Shown here one piece after another: positions 1 through 8,093 of a DNA stretch of 38,632 nt (its first letter is position 1; each line of letters starts with the position of its first letter). The translations under genes were made by a program, and so were the position numbers. The notes beneath the pieces are model-generated. The model saw only the letters and a list, made by a program, of their open reading frames with translations. It was not told the DNA's origin and did not search any database. Origin of the DNA: a virus. Location: positions 1-38,632 of IMG/VR virus record IMGVR_UViG_3300009157_000008. The stretch is one strand, 5' to 3'.

Positions 1-123
1 TCTTGGAGATGAATTAGTAACGTTTGATGAGGAGTTTTATAAGCAATTATGTGAAAAAGCACAAATGATTTCAAAAGCTATAACTCCTCCCCCCAAGATT
101 AACAGCTCGCCATTATGGTATCA
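1..123. repeat. Terminal direct repeat, left copy
   Basis: These 123 bases are identical to 38510-38632. The open reading frame at the right end continues in frame through this copy, so the contig closes into a circle. The repeat is most simply an assembly overlap. A short genuine terminal redundancy cannot be excluded from sequence alone. Confidence 0.95.
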
Positions 124-163
124 ATGCAAAATGTGCAAGTTTAACAAGGTATGTCATATATGA
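1..163 (+). CDS. Cas4-like PD-(D/E)XK nuclease, C-terminal part (gene crosses the join)
   Basis: This is the 3' end of the gene that starts at 38010. The reading frame begins at base 2 and ends at the TGA at 161-163. It supplies three C-terminal cysteines (CKMCKFNKVC) spaced C-x2-C-x5-C. With the N-terminal Cys34 they form the four-cysteine set of Cas4/AddB-type iron-sulphur nucleases. The joined protein is 220 aa; the full description is at the 38010 entry. The stop overlaps the next start (ATGA at 160). Confidence 0.9.
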   Translation, partial: LGDELVTFDEEFYKQLCEKAQMISKAITPPPKINSSPLWYQCKMCKFNKVCHI

Positions 164-507
164 AAACAATCGAACTAATGAATGCCAAGCGGACAAAAAA
201 TCAAAAGATATTGGGTAATACCGCAACAAAAAGAGACAGACAAAAGATTGTAAAATTATTGGTACGGCATAAAAAAACTCAGAAAAAAATTGTTTTTTGT
301 TCCCAAAATTTAAGTGATCACCTTTTAAAGATGAGCACACCTTTAAAAGAAATGTTGATTAGGAGTTGTCTCAGAAGAGGAGGTGATGCATCAGAAATTC
401 AACAATTAATTGATAGCCCGAAGATGTTTAATGACGGATTAAAGCAAGCACATGCTCATCTTAAAGCAGCTAGAAAGCGTGTAAAAGATAAGAACTATAA
501 ACCATGA
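160..507 (+). CDS. Small basic protein of the early recombination operon
   Basis: The protein is about 115 aa, rich in Lys and Arg, and has no motif I recognise. I chose ATG 160 because it overlaps the nuclease stop as ATGA. An in-frame ATG at 151 is also possible. AAGG at 145-148 could serve either. Position between a Cas4-like nuclease and an SF2 helicase suggests an accessory DNA-binding role, which is inference from charge and context only. Confidence 0.7.
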   Translation: MKTIELMNAKRTKNQKILGNTATKRDRQKIVKLLVRHKKTQKKIVFCSQNLSDHLLKMSTPLKEMLIRSCLRRGGDASEIQQLIDSPKMFNDGLKQAHAHLKAARKRVKDKNYKP

Positions 508-600
508 ACAACGAATTACCAACCGAATCAGAAAGTATTAGATAACACCAAGCGCAACATGGAACAAATGAAAACAGTGGGCTTTAAGAGAACTAAATGA
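504..600 (+). pseudogene. Possible frameshifted micro-gene
   Basis: An ATG at 504 overlaps the previous stop (ATGA) and opens a 13-codon frame that ends at 543. The overlapping +1 frame starting at 541 (DNTKRNMEQMKTVGFKRTK) runs to the TGA at 598-600. Joined at about 540, the two would make one peptide of roughly 32 aa. This may be a small gene broken by an indel, a sequencing error, a programmed shift, or chance. There is no family evidence. Confidence 0.3.
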
Positions 601-683
601 GTATTAATTATTTGGAAAAAATAAAATCAATTAAAATAATAAAATGTGAAAAATTATAGGATTTATAATGGCTAATAAAACAA

Positions 684-2492
684 ATGAAACAACTCAGACC
701 ATATCAATTAGAGGCTATAGACGAGTGCTGGCAAGCGCTTAAACTCAATGACGAACCGGTGCTGCTCATGGCTAGTGTCGGAGCGGGTAAAAGTATCATA
801 CTCGCTTCTATACTATTAACAATGCAACAAGGCGGTAAACGCGCCCTATGCTTGGTAAATAACGCGGAATTAGTACGCAATAACTGTGCCACCTTTAATG
901 AACAAGGAGGTAAGGCGTCAATATATTGTGCAGCTTTGGGTTCTAAAGACACAACGGCTCCCGTAGTATTTGGATCCCCCCAGTCCGTGCTTAATGGAAT
1001 TATAAAAAATGAAACGATTGGCCAAATCAAATTTAATATCATCGTGGTGGACGAGGCTCATGCTATTAATTACCTTAATTATCGCAGTACTTTTATGCGA
1101 ATCTTACGCCACTTCAAACAAGAATATCCTAAGATGCGCCTGCTTGGTGCGTCAGGGACAAACTTTCGTTTTAAGGGAGCGGCCATTGTTGGTTCAGATG
1201 AGTTGTTCAAGAAGCAAGTTGGCAATATTACAACCGAGCAGTTAATCGACGATGGCTACCTGATTAATCCTCACTTTGAAGTAGACAAAAACCTTGTAAT
1301 TGACTTCTCCAAAGTCAAAATAAAACAAAACGGTCAATTCGATCAAAAGCAATTAGAGGTAGTCATCGAACAGAGCGCACGCTTAACAGAGCTTATCTGT
1401 CATCAGCTAGTTCATATAATGGAATCACAAAAACGATTTGGCGTGTTTCTTTTTGCTACCACCAAAAAACACGCATATGAAATTTTAAGTCATTTGCCTA
1501 TAGGTGAATCCGCCATAATCTTAGGAGACACACCACAACATGAACGCACCAAAATATTGGATAAGGCACGCAGAGGCGACATTCGCTATTTGGTCAATAT
1601 TGCTATTATTAGCGTAGGAGTTGATGTCCCTCCTTACGACACTATTGCATATCTGCGGCCTACTGAATCACTTGTCTTGCTCGTGCAAACAATGGGACGT
1701 GTCTTGCGTCTATCGTCTGATACGGGGAAAAGAAGTGCGCTCGTTCTTGATTTCGCTGGAAATATTGAACGTCATAAGGATTGGGATAACCCTCTATTGC
1801 AAGAAGCTGTTAAACAAACAATAGATAAAGACAAGCCGCTCGTAATTTTATGCCCTGATTGCCTAACAATGAATACGGAACACGCCAGACGTTGCGTTGG
1901 TAGGGTTGATAAGCCGTCTGACAAGGACGACAGCATTGTTAAAGAGGAGCGCTGTAAATATTATTTCGAGTTTAAAAACTGTGAAAATATGGTTAACGGG
2001 ATTGTATGTGAGGCGCAAAACGATATTGCCGCGCGTCAATGTCATGCCTGCGGAGGGGAATTAATCGATCCTAACGCCAAACTTTCTATGGAAGCAATAC
2101 AAAATACTCTAATAGAGGTAGATGTCTTACAAGCCCGTTATGGAATATCAGGCACACAGCGAGGATTCCGCGTTAACTGCGCCTATAAATGCCAAGATTC
2201 TAACGGTAGAATTGGCACAGTGTTTGAGCATTTTTCACCGGTAAGCGAAAAGGCCGTGCGGGTATTCTACGGTCAATTTGTAAAGCAACACGTACCCGAT
2301 GCGGTTAAATGGTATACGCAACTCCATAACCGTAATAAAGTAGAGGAAATGTTGCAGACTATTGAAACGCCTCAGCGCTTATTGATAGCACCTGATAAAG
2401 AAGGCACTCGAATAAAGAAAAAGTTTTTTGACACACGCTGCCTGGACAGTGACAGGCTCGGTAGGACTATGGCCCAGAATGGGGTGAGCTGA
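684..2492 (+). CDS. SF2 DEAD/DEAH-type helicase with C-terminal zinc ribbons
   Basis: This 602-aa protein is an ATP-dependent DNA or RNA helicase. The N-terminal LRPYQ stretch matches motif Q/0 of type-I-restriction-like SF2 enzymes. Walker A is SVGAGKS (Lys36) and motif II is DEAH at 123-126. Motif VI is QTMGRVLR near residue 340. Cysteine pairs near residues 390-405 (CPDC) and 440-460 (CEAQ...CHAC) look like zinc ribbons. It closes the early operon that carries Sak4, the SSB-like protein and the Cas4-like nuclease, so a role in recombination or replication is likely. There is no good ribosome site before ATG 684. A 24-codon frame starting at ATG 668 has a better site and overlaps this start in another frame, so translational coupling is possible. 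Confidence 0.93.
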   Translation: MKQLRPYQLEAIDECWQALKLNDEPVLLMASVGAGKSIILASILLTMQQGGKRALCLVNNAELVRNNCATFNEQGGKASIYCAALGSKDTTAPVVFGSPQSVLNGIIKNETIGQIKFNIIVVDEAHAINYLNYRSTFMRILRHFKQEYPKMRLLGASGTNFRFKGAAIVGSDELFKKQVGNITTEQLIDDGYLINPHFEVDKNLVIDFSKVKIKQNGQFDQKQLEVVIEQSARLTELICHQLVHIMESQKRFGVFLFATTKKHAYEILSHLPIGESAIILGDTPQHERTKILDKARRGDIRYLVNIAIISVGVDVPPYDTIAYLRPTESLVLLVQTMGRVLRLSSDTGKRSALVLDFAGNIERHKDWDNPLLQEAVKQTIDKDKPLVILCPDCLTMNTEHARRCVGRVDKPSDKDDSIVKEERCKYYFEFKNCENMVNGIVCEAQNDIAARQCHACGGELIDPNAKLSMEAIQNTLIEVDVLQARYGISGTQRGFRVNCAYKCQDSNGRIGTVFEHFSPVSEKAVRVFYGQFVKQHVPDAVKWYTQLHNRNKVEEMLQTIETPQRLLIAPDKEGTRIKKKFFDTRCLDSDRLGRTMAQNGVS

Positions 2493-2647
2493 ATCCGGAT
2501 AGATGGCACGCACTAATTAAGTTTAGTGGCCCAAGCTAGTTAACACAGTTCTCTAAAGCATCCCGTAGTTGGTGCAATTCCAACCGTGTGTCTCCTTATG
2601 TCTAAAAATTAGAATAATTTCGATAAGATGTTAGTGAATATGATGAA

Positions 2648-3211
2648 TCACTTATTGCTGGTCTCATATTTATCTAATATATTATTGTTGGCCAGCCATT
2701 CTTGATGTCTTAATTCTCGAACATTCAATTTTGGATGTCGTTTTAAAATAATTTCAATGGCTTTGTCTAAGGCTTGTTCAGGAGTAGCTAGGGATTTAAT
2801 AATCGATTTATTTAAATGCTCAATATCGATTCTTGTTAATTTTATTTGTATTTCTTCATGAGCTATTTTTTCATCTCTATCGTGTAACTCCATATGACAA
2901 TTTGCACATAACAAAATACATTTATCAATTTCTGATTTTAACTTTTCCCAATTTCTAGTTTTTTTAAATCCCGGACGACCTTCGAAAATTGCAAATTCTT
3001 TTGCTTTAGGGTTAATATGATGAAAATGAAGCGCACGCAAACATTTATTATAACCACATTCTTGACATTTATTTCCTGCATATTCCACAGCTTTTAATTT
3101 AAGGTTATCTAAATATCGCCTTGAATAAACATACTCACACTTCTTACATCTCCATTTTGAAACTGATAACCTATGATCAGAAATACCATGACGGCTACAA
3201 ATTAACTCCAT
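2648..3211 (-). CDS. HNH endonuclease with zinc-binding cysteines
   Basis: This 187-aa protein has two N-terminal CxxC pairs (CKKC near 22-25, CQEC near 50-53). They are followed by the HNH core: LHFHHINP, a central Asn region, and CANCHMELH. This is the HNH fold with structural zinc, found in free-standing phage homing-type nucleases and some packaging-associated HNH proteins. The gene stands alone facing left, convergent with the helicase. GAAGGTG precedes ATG 3211. A -10 like hexamer lies in the inverted repeat just upstream. It is far from terminase, so a homing nuclease is the likelier reading. Confidence 0.88.
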   Translation of the reverse strand: MELICSRHGISDHRLSVSKWRCKKCEYVYSRRYLDNLKLKAVEYAGNKCQECGYNKCLRALHFHHINPKAKEFAIFEGRPGFKKTRNWEKLKSEIDKCILLCANCHMELHDRDEKIAHEEIQIKLTRIDIEHLNKSIIKSLATPEQALDKAIEIILKRHPKLNVRELRHQEWLANNNILDKYETSNK

Positions 3212-3547
3212 AAAACACCTTCAAAAGTCTGATTATACCACACATCACATATAAATGTACGGTTAGTTTTATAATCAGACTTAGTGAAAAAATAGTACAA
3301 TATGTATTCAGATGGATTATTTTTTTTATATTTTGGATTAATTTTTTCAGGTTAAAAATTGACCAACAAAATGAATAAAAATAGTACAGTTTTTTAGTAT
3401 AATAATTTATCTTAATGGTTATTTAATTATCAAAATAATTTTCATCTTGATTTAATATTGATAATAGGTTATGGTAATAATGCGTTAGATCATTAAATCT
3501 TCAGAATAATATAACTAATCTATTTTAACTTATTATAAGGAATTGTA
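3212..3547. promoter_or_regulatory. Divergent AT-rich control region between HNH and collagen-like genes
   Basis: These 336 bases hold no gene that I can support. They contain a 12-bp inverted repeat (3226-3281) and two copies of AATAGTAC, near 3290 and 3381. A weak sigma70-like promoter for the collagen gene is possible: TTGATT 3447-3452, 17-bp spacer, TATGGT 3470-3475. AATAGTAC recurs once more near 28893, beside the terS promoter region. Confidence 0.5.
3226..3281. repeat. 12-bp inverted repeat with TATAAT in each arm
   Basis: The left arm is AGTCTGATTATA (3226-3237) and the right arm is TATAATCAGACT (3270-3281). They are perfect complements separated by 32 bases. Each arm contains TATAAT reading outward, so each could be a -10 box, one towards the HNH gene and one rightward. 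The symmetry may be an operator or a pair of matched divergent promoters. Confidence 0.6.
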
Positions 3548-4210
3548 ATGGAATACAATCATAAATGTTGCGATCCTTGCGATAGAGTAATGCAAGGAGT
3601 TCAGGGGCCACAAGGTATTCAAGGGCCAAAGGGTAATGATGGATTACAAGGCCCACAAGGCATACAAGGCCCACAAGGTATACCAGGGACTTGCGTTAAT
3701 TGTTTTGGCACAGGCCCAGATTGTCATTGTGATACAGAGTTTTCCGAAGTATATTCCACTTTAACTCAAGATTTGTCTCCCTCTTTAGGGCCAAATCTTC
3801 CTGGTCAAATTGTTAAATTTGAAAATACTATTTTCTCTACTCCTGGCATTGACGTAACTCAAGCGGGTGTTAACGGTAAAATCACTGTTAATAAAGCAGG
3901 ATGGTATGATGTATATACGGGACTATGTGGTTCTTTAAATCCTATTGCAAGTCCTCTTCCTGTTTGGACTTTATCGTTATTTAAAAACGGAGTCATTGTT
4001 CCTGGATCTACTTTTGCTAACATGACATTATCTCCCGAACAAAAAGCAAATGAAATTGTTGCGGATGTATTTGTTCATTGTGATGCAGGAGATGTTCTTG
4101 AATTAGCTAATACTTCAACTGCTAATGTAGTATTGCAAGCTCCTTCTTTAGGAACTTTTGCTCAAACAAACAGTGCTTACTTAAAATTAATTTTATTGAA
4201 AGCAGATTAA
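3548..4210 (+). CDS. Collagen-like trimeric protein with C1q/BclA-like C-terminal domain
   Basis: This 220-aa protein has eleven Gly-X-Y triplets at about residues 17-49, enough for a short collagen triple helix. Cysteine clusters sit on both sides (CCDPC at 7-11; CVNC at 49-52; CHC soon after) and could cross-link a trimer. The C-terminal 140 residues are beta-rich and resemble C1q/TNF or BclA-type trimer heads. It is the only rightward gene between two leftward ones, with AAGGA before the ATG and its own terminator. In phages such proteins are virion decorations, fibres or host-surface morons. I see no secretion signal, which favours a virion component. Confidence 0.85.
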   Translation: MEYNHKCCDPCDRVMQGVQGPQGIQGPKGNDGLQGPQGIQGPQGIPGTCVNCFGTGPDCHCDTEFSEVYSTLTQDLSPSLGPNLPGQIVKFENTIFSTPGIDVTQAGVNGKITVNKAGWYDVYTGLCGSLNPIASPLPVWTLSLFKNGVIVPGSTFANMTLSPEQKANEIVADVFVHCDAGDVLELANTSTANVVLQAPSLGTFAQTNSAYLKLILLKAD

Positions 4211-4213
4211 TTT

Positions 4214-4240
4214 AATGGGGTGATTTATTGCCCCATTTTA
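4214..4240. terminator. Bidirectional intrinsic terminator
   Basis: The hairpin AATGGGG / CCCCATT (4214-4220 and 4231-4237) has a 10-base loop and is followed by TTT. It lies between the 3' ends of two converging genes, the collagen-like gene and the VRR-NUC gene, whose stop is inside the loop. It can end transcription of both units. Confidence 0.85.
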
Positions 4241-4593
4241 AAATCCTTTAAATACTCTAATATAAAATTTTTTGCCGCTTCAAAACCCCAAACACAAACC
4301 ACATCATATCCGCGAATTGTTTTTCGCTCAGCAAATTCAATTTGTTCTTTAGTCATTTTATTTTTATTGACCTTTAATTCAATCCAAAGGCCTGCGCGTC
4401 CCTTTAAGGGTAATGCTAAAAAAAAATCAAAGACGCCTTTTTTTACTCCCATGCGTTTTAAGATGCGACCATATTGTACAGAGCATTTTCGTTCGTTGGC
4501 AAAATGATGAAAATCATCTGCTAACTCTGGATAGGCATGATGAAACCAGTTTATTGTATTAATATGATCGATTTGTTCTGGCTTAAGATTCAT
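4225..4593 (-). CDS. VRR-NUC family nuclease
   Basis: This 122-aa protein has the PD-(D/E)XK core of VRR-NUC enzymes: an ANER-type helix near residue 33, Asp56 in GVFDFF, and Glu72-x-Lys74 in WIELK. Phage members are small structure-specific or junction-type nucleases, often encoded near lysis genes. I chose ATG 4593 because it overlaps the endolysin stop as ATGA; a longer frame from 4653 would overlap the endolysin by over 60 bases. It is the last gene of the late operon and ends inside the terminator. Confidence 0.9.
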   Translation of the reverse strand: MNLKPEQIDHINTINWFHHAYPELADDFHHFANERKCSVQYGRILKRMGVKKGVFDFFLALPLKGRAGLWIELKVNKNKMTKEQIEFAERKTIRGYDVVCVWGFEAAKNFILEYLKDFKMGQ

Positions 4594-5000
4594 TCTGGTT
4601 GTCTTATCATAAGCGCAATTACTTTTGCTCTTTCTCCTACTTGTTTGGCCCATTTAGAATCTAAAGCCTCTATGGCCGCTTTAGTATAATCCTTGGAAAT
4701 AATAGCCTCAATCATTTCATCAAATTCTAAAAGAGAATTAAGTCCTATGTTAAAACACATATTAAATAGAGCATCTTTAATGTTTTGTGGTGCGTTTACA
4801 TACCATATGCAGCCAAGTAAATCTTTTTCTGTACGAATCATGTCATTTTCAAACATGAGCTCTGCCTCATCATGGGATATGCCATTATCTTGAATATTTC
4901 GACCATAACCTATAGTTAATTTACCTACGGTATCTATATAAGGTTTATTGTCATATCCTTCATCACGTTTTATCCAATTTTTAAGTTTTTCTTTATTCAT
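4590..5000 (-). CDS. Endolysin, T4-type lysozyme (GH24)
   Basis: The 136-aa enzyme would cut the glycan strands of peptidoglycan at lysis. The catalytic pattern Glu14-x8-Asp23-x5-Thr29 (RDEGYDNKPYIDTVGKLT) matches the T4 lysozyme signature exactly, followed by IGYG. There is no signal peptide, so a holin should be needed. I chose ATG 5000: GAGG stands 9 bases upstream, and it overlaps the lipoprotein stop by 8 bases. An in-frame ATG at 5048 would add residues that overlap the neighbour. Confidence 0.96.
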   Translation of the reverse strand: MNKEKLKNWIKRDEGYDNKPYIDTVGKLTIGYGRNIQDNGISHDEAELMFENDMIRTEKDLLGCIWYVNAPQNIKDALFNMCFNIGLNSLLEFDEMIEAIISKDYTKAAIEALDSKWAKQVGERAKVIALMIRQPE

Positions 5001-5427
5001 CACAATAATCCTCATTGTAAAATTCCCATCCGAACAAGCGCACTGCATAATACATAAGCGATGCCCTTAATGGCCCTACTCCTTCATTTAGTAGCATGTG
5101 ATAAAAAATTAAATCCGATTGTTCCCGATCAAAGTCACAAGTCATTCGATAAAACCAATAATGAACAACAGCCGGACGAATTAAAGAAGAATGAGATGGC
5201 GATAGAATAGGCCATGCTATTTTTGGAATTGAGGCTAAATCGGTTTCAAATCCTTTTGGGATAGTGAATTTTTCTGTTTCAATAACAAAATTTATAGGTG
5301 AACAGGTATAGTATCTATAATCCTTATAAGGCTTAATACATACTGGTGTTAAAAAATCTGTGTGGATGTGATTCACAGTACATCCACACAGCGCTAATAG
5401 AAAAATTATCAATAAACTGCGCATCAT
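4993..5427 (-). CDS. DUF1353-like lipoprotein of the lysis region
   Basis: This 144-aa protein begins with a hydrophobic signal and a lipobox-like LALCGC (Cys at about 16). It is followed by FTIPKGFETDLASIP, the hallmark of DUF1353 phage proteins. DUF1353 has no settled biochemical role. It sits directly upstream of the endolysin and overlaps it by 8 bases. The lipoprotein signal suggests an inner or outer membrane anchor in the periplasm, so a role in envelope disruption or exclusion is possible (inference). Confidence 0.8.
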   Translation of the reverse strand: MMRSLLIIFLLALCGCTVNHIHTDFLTPVCIKPYKDYRYYTCSPINFVIETEKFTIPKGFETDLASIPKIAWPILSPSHSSLIRPAVVHYWFYRMTCDFDREQSDLIFYHMLLNEGVGPLRASLMYYAVRLFGWEFYNEDYCDE

Positions 5428-5433
5428 TAGATA

Positions 5434-6438
5434 TCACGCAGCGGCACGAATCAATTGATAATTAAATACAGTATCGTTTTGTGGGTTAGCACTAAACGTA
5501 ACAGTTAAAGTATTATCGGTAACTACAGCTTGTAATACAGTCACATTACCTGTTCCATCATTAACTATTTGTACAAAAGCTCTATCACTTACACCAAGGG
5601 CACCGGCTATAACAAACGCTTCTGTTGCCGCCCCACCAACTGTTGTTAATTGGCCGTGAAACTTAATTATCGCACTTGGCGTAATGCCTGCAGATAACAT
5701 TGCCAAGTCAATAGAGCCTGCACCAATTGTCGTTACCCCAGTATTGGAAATCGTAACATCGCCAGTTACGGCTACAGCAGTTGCAACGTTTCCTGCACTA
5801 CCTACAAGAAGTTGAGCGCTAGGAAGTGCTGCTAACTTGCTAAATGCAATAGCGGCTGCCGCATTGATATCTGCATTAATAATGGCACCGGCTTGAATGG
5901 ATGTTACACCCGTATTTGTAATAGCAATATCACCTGTCATAGCAACGGAAGCTGCAACATTTCCAGCGCTTCCAACAAGAATATTACCACTAGCTAGTGC
6001 TTGAAGTTTGCTAAAAGCAATTGCGGCTGCTGCATTTACATCAGCATTTACAATAGAGCCTGCGGCAATACCAAATACACCGGTATTAGATAGAGTAATA
6101 TCGCCTGATGGTGATACACCGGTAGCTATATTTCCGGCATTACCTACAAAAATATCACCGTCTTGAAGAGTGCTGGCCAATCCGCCTGATGGTGCTATCG
6201 CATCAAATGTATTGTTTGCTGCGTCATATCGGAAAAATCCAATTTGGTCTGTTGCATAATAAATTAAAGCAATATCGGTAACAGTCCATTGAAATTCACC
6301 GTTTTGTAACAATTCAATTTCATCTTCTTGAGTAACAAGATAATCTGCAGTAGTGATTGTCGCCAGATCATCCGTTGTAACAATACTAACAATGTTCGGA
6401 TCGCCAACAAAGTAGCGTCCAATTGCCGTAATAGCCAT
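5434..6438 (-). CDS. Repeat-containing tail fibre / virion surface protein
   Basis: This 334-aa protein has an N-terminal part of about 95 residues. At least three modules of about 50-60 residues follow, built around ILVGSAGNVA, GDI(T)ISNTGV and NADINAAAAIAFSKL. A beta-rich C-terminal domain ends FNYQLIRAAA. Such modules are typical of fibrous phage tail proteins and probably form trimeric beta structures. It follows the tailspike region and precedes the lysis genes. AAGGAG precedes ATG 6438. Adhesin or fibre-tip function is inferred. Confidence 0.8.
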   Translation of the reverse strand: MAITAIGRYFVGDPNIVSIVTTDDLATITTADYLVTQEDEIELLQNGEFQWTVTDIALIYYATDQIGFFRYDAANNTFDAIAPSGGLASTLQDGDIFVGNAGNIATGVSPSGDITLSNTGVFGIAAGSIVNADVNAAAAIAFSKLQALASGNILVGSAGNVAASVAMTGDIAITNTGVTSIQAGAIINADINAAAAIAFSKLAALPSAQLLVGSAGNVATAVAVTGDVTISNTGVTTIGAGSIDLAMLSAGITPSAIIKFHGQLTTVGGAATEAFVIAGALGVSDRAFVQIVNDGTGNVTVLQAVVTDNTLTVTFSANPQNDTVFNYQLIRAAA

Positions 6439-6461
6439 GAGTATATCTCCTTATAATTATA

Positions 6462-6647
6462 TTATTTGATCCCTCTACGCCTCAATCTATCCAAGTCGTC
6501 AATCCCAAGAAACCCTTCCTTTTCAATCCTAGGATCGGTGTCTTTGAATTGATTGTTTCGTGCTATCTTGGCTTTTTCTATTTCCTCGTTATATCCAGAA
6601 CGAGTTGTTTTTTCTTCTTTCCTACTTCGGACATCCTTGTTCGCCAT
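6462..6647 (-). CDS. Small charged protein, unknown
   Basis: This 61-aa protein is strongly charged, with no motif I recognise. I chose ATG 6647 because AAGGAG lies 6 bases upstream; the ATG at 6653 directly abuts that ribosome site. It lies in a run of three small genes between the tailspike and the 334-aa fibre. Confidence 0.7.
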   Translation of the reverse strand: MANKDVRSRKEEKTTRSGYNEEIEKAKIARNNQFKDTDPRIEKEGFLGIDDLDRLRRRGIK

Positions 6648-6661
6648 AACCATCTCCTTAG

Positions 6662-6781
6662 TTATTTACGACAATCCTTCTTAACCATTTTCTTTATCAT
6701 TTTTTTATCCGATGTCGCATCCATATTCTTTAGAGCTTTGGCAGGCTTTTTGCTCATACCAGACTTTGGTTTATCTTTCAT
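6662..6781 (-). CDS. Lys-rich micro-protein, unknown
   Basis: This 39-aa frame is almost a quarter lysine (MKDKPKSGMSKK...KKMVKKDCRK). GAGGG stands about 9 bases before the ATG, and the gene fits neatly between its two neighbours. It could bind nucleic acid or be a small virion component. No family is recognised. Confidence 0.65.
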   Translation of the reverse strand: MKDKPKSGMSKKPAKALKNMDATSDKKMIKKMVKKDCRK

Positions 6782-6815
6782 TTTTTTAACCCTCTTATCA
6801 AATAATGTATTGCTA

Positions 6816-7016
6816 TTAGCCACAATCTTTTTCTTCATCATTATCAGAATCTTCTGCTTCTTTATCTTCCGATTCTTTAATCTTTTTAATCATTTCATTT
6901 AACCAATGAACCGACTCACCCAAATGACCTTCAAGTTTCGCATAATTAGCTTTAGTTTGCTCCATTTCAGTTTTAATATTGGCAATACGCTCTTGCAATT
7001 GATTTATTGTAAACAA
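6816..7016 (-). CDS. Small acidic coiled-coil protein, TTG start
   Basis: The 66-aa protein has a heptad-rich helix over residues 5-48, then an acidic tail (EDSDNDEEKD). The start is TTG at 7016: AAGGGGG stands about 7 bases upstream, and the next in-frame ATG comes only at residue 18. It lies just downstream of the tailspike gene. It could be a fibre chaperone or small virion protein, but there is no direct evidence. Confidence 0.7.
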   Translation of the reverse strand: MFTINQLQERIANIKTEMEQTKANYAKLEGHLGESVHWLNEMIKKIKESEDKEAEDSDNDEEKDCG

Positions 7017-7034
7017 AATTAAACCCCCTTGTTA

Positions 7035-8084
7035 TTAAACTACTGAAAATCCAGCATACTTAGTCTGGCCTGCATATCCAAAATTATCCCATCTTATTTG
7101 CCTGCTATCGACAACAATAGTGCCGACCTCTAATGAAGGTCCCGCAGCTGAAAAGGCCGTATAAGGATTATTTGCCACCGTTGCACGAACTTTTGCAGAA
7201 TTCACCCTTACTTGACCAATATAGCTTGACTGAGCATTCAAATAAATACCGTATTGAGCGATGTTAGCATCATTACTATACAGTTGAAGATTATTGAATT
7301 CCATACCCGTAATGCCATAACATTGCAGATGCTTACCAGTATTATTTTCAAACGTTAAACTATTAGCCAAAACATTTGAGCCAAGGCCCGCTCCCCCTTC
7401 AATATAAAGGCCACGGTTTTTGCATGTAACAAATGCACTATTATCAAATTGTAACATTTGACCACGCCAGTACATGCCACCGCCAACCTCGCCAAGAGCT
7501 CTTCCACATGATTCAATGGTTGAATTTCTAATTGAAATAAAACTGGTTTCATTGTTTCCAGCTCTTACATCCGTTTTAATTCCCCATTGACTACAATTAA
7601 TAATACGACTGTTTTCAAGAATTAAATGATTACATGCATCATTATCACCAGGATTTCCTTGATTAATGATATTCCATCCGTTTGTAAAGCTATCAATAAA
7701 TACGCCATATAAGCCAAAACTAAATAAAGCTTGTGCACCTAAAGCTTGCGTATTAGCAAGACCATTTCCAATAATACTCATTTGGGCAATATGTCCACCC
7801 ATAGCAAATTTTAATATTGCAGGCTGGGTATATTTAAAAATAATTGTTCCAATTTCTTTGGCAATAAGACGTGTATTTAACATGCCATCACCTTCAATAT
7901 AATTTCCCTGGTTGTATACGCTGTTTGAATTAAATGGCATTGTTAATGTGCCAGTAAGATAATCTCCCCCTGGAATAAACAATCCAGTTCTTTGTGCATA
8001 AGCCTCATAAATTGCAGCTTGCAACGCATTAGTATCATCGGTAATTCCATTTCCAATTGCACCAAAATTTTTGGCATTAATCAT
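7035..8084 (-). CDS. Tailspike with pectate-lyase-like beta-helix
   Basis: This 349-aa protein opens with KNFGAIGNGITDDTNALQAAI, cut here to its family hallmark: the N-terminal motif of pectate-lyase-3 (right-handed beta-helix) proteins. Repeated short strands with Asn ladders follow (NNLQLYSND, ENNTGKHLQCYG). Such tailspikes bind and often cleave surface polysaccharide. No obvious head-binding domain is present, so it probably attaches through another fibre. AAGG precedes ATG 8084. Depolymerase activity is inferred; catalytic residues cannot be read by eye. Confidence 0.85.
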   Translation of the reverse strand: MINAKNFGAIGNGITDDTNALQAAIYEAYAQRTGLFIPGGDYLTGTLTMPFNSNSVYNQGNYIEGDGMLNTRLIAKEIGTIIFKYTQPAILKFAMGGHIAQMSIIGNGLANTQALGAQALFSFGLYGVFIDSFTNGWNIINQGNPGDNDACNHLILENSRIINCSQWGIKTDVRAGNNETSFISIRNSTIESCGRALGEVGGGMYWRGQMLQFDNSAFVTCKNRGLYIEGGAGLGSNVLANSLTFENNTGKHLQCYGITGMEFNNLQLYSNDANIAQYGIYLNAQSSYIGQVRVNSAKVRATVANNPYTAFSAAGPSLEVGTIVVDSRQIRWDNFGYAGQTKYAGFSVV

Positions 8085-8093
8085 AAGATAACC

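Noticed and set aside
668-742. 24-codon frame overlapping the helicase start
   Set aside because: It has a better ribosome site than the helicase but the peptide has no support; kept only as a possible coupling leader.
2505-2592. tRNA-like segment: GTTGG-TGCAATT-CCAAC arm (2568-2584), possible acceptor GGCACGC / GTGTGTC, D-arm-like AGTT/AGCT
   Set aside because: No 5-bp anticodon stem can be drawn, the acceptor is spaced wrongly from both arms, and the 3' end is not CCA. At most a tRNA remnant; tRNAscan-SE or ARAGORN would decide.
4220-4507. 95-aa rightward frame
   Set aside because: It is antisense to the VRR-NUC gene, whose catalytic motifs are clear.
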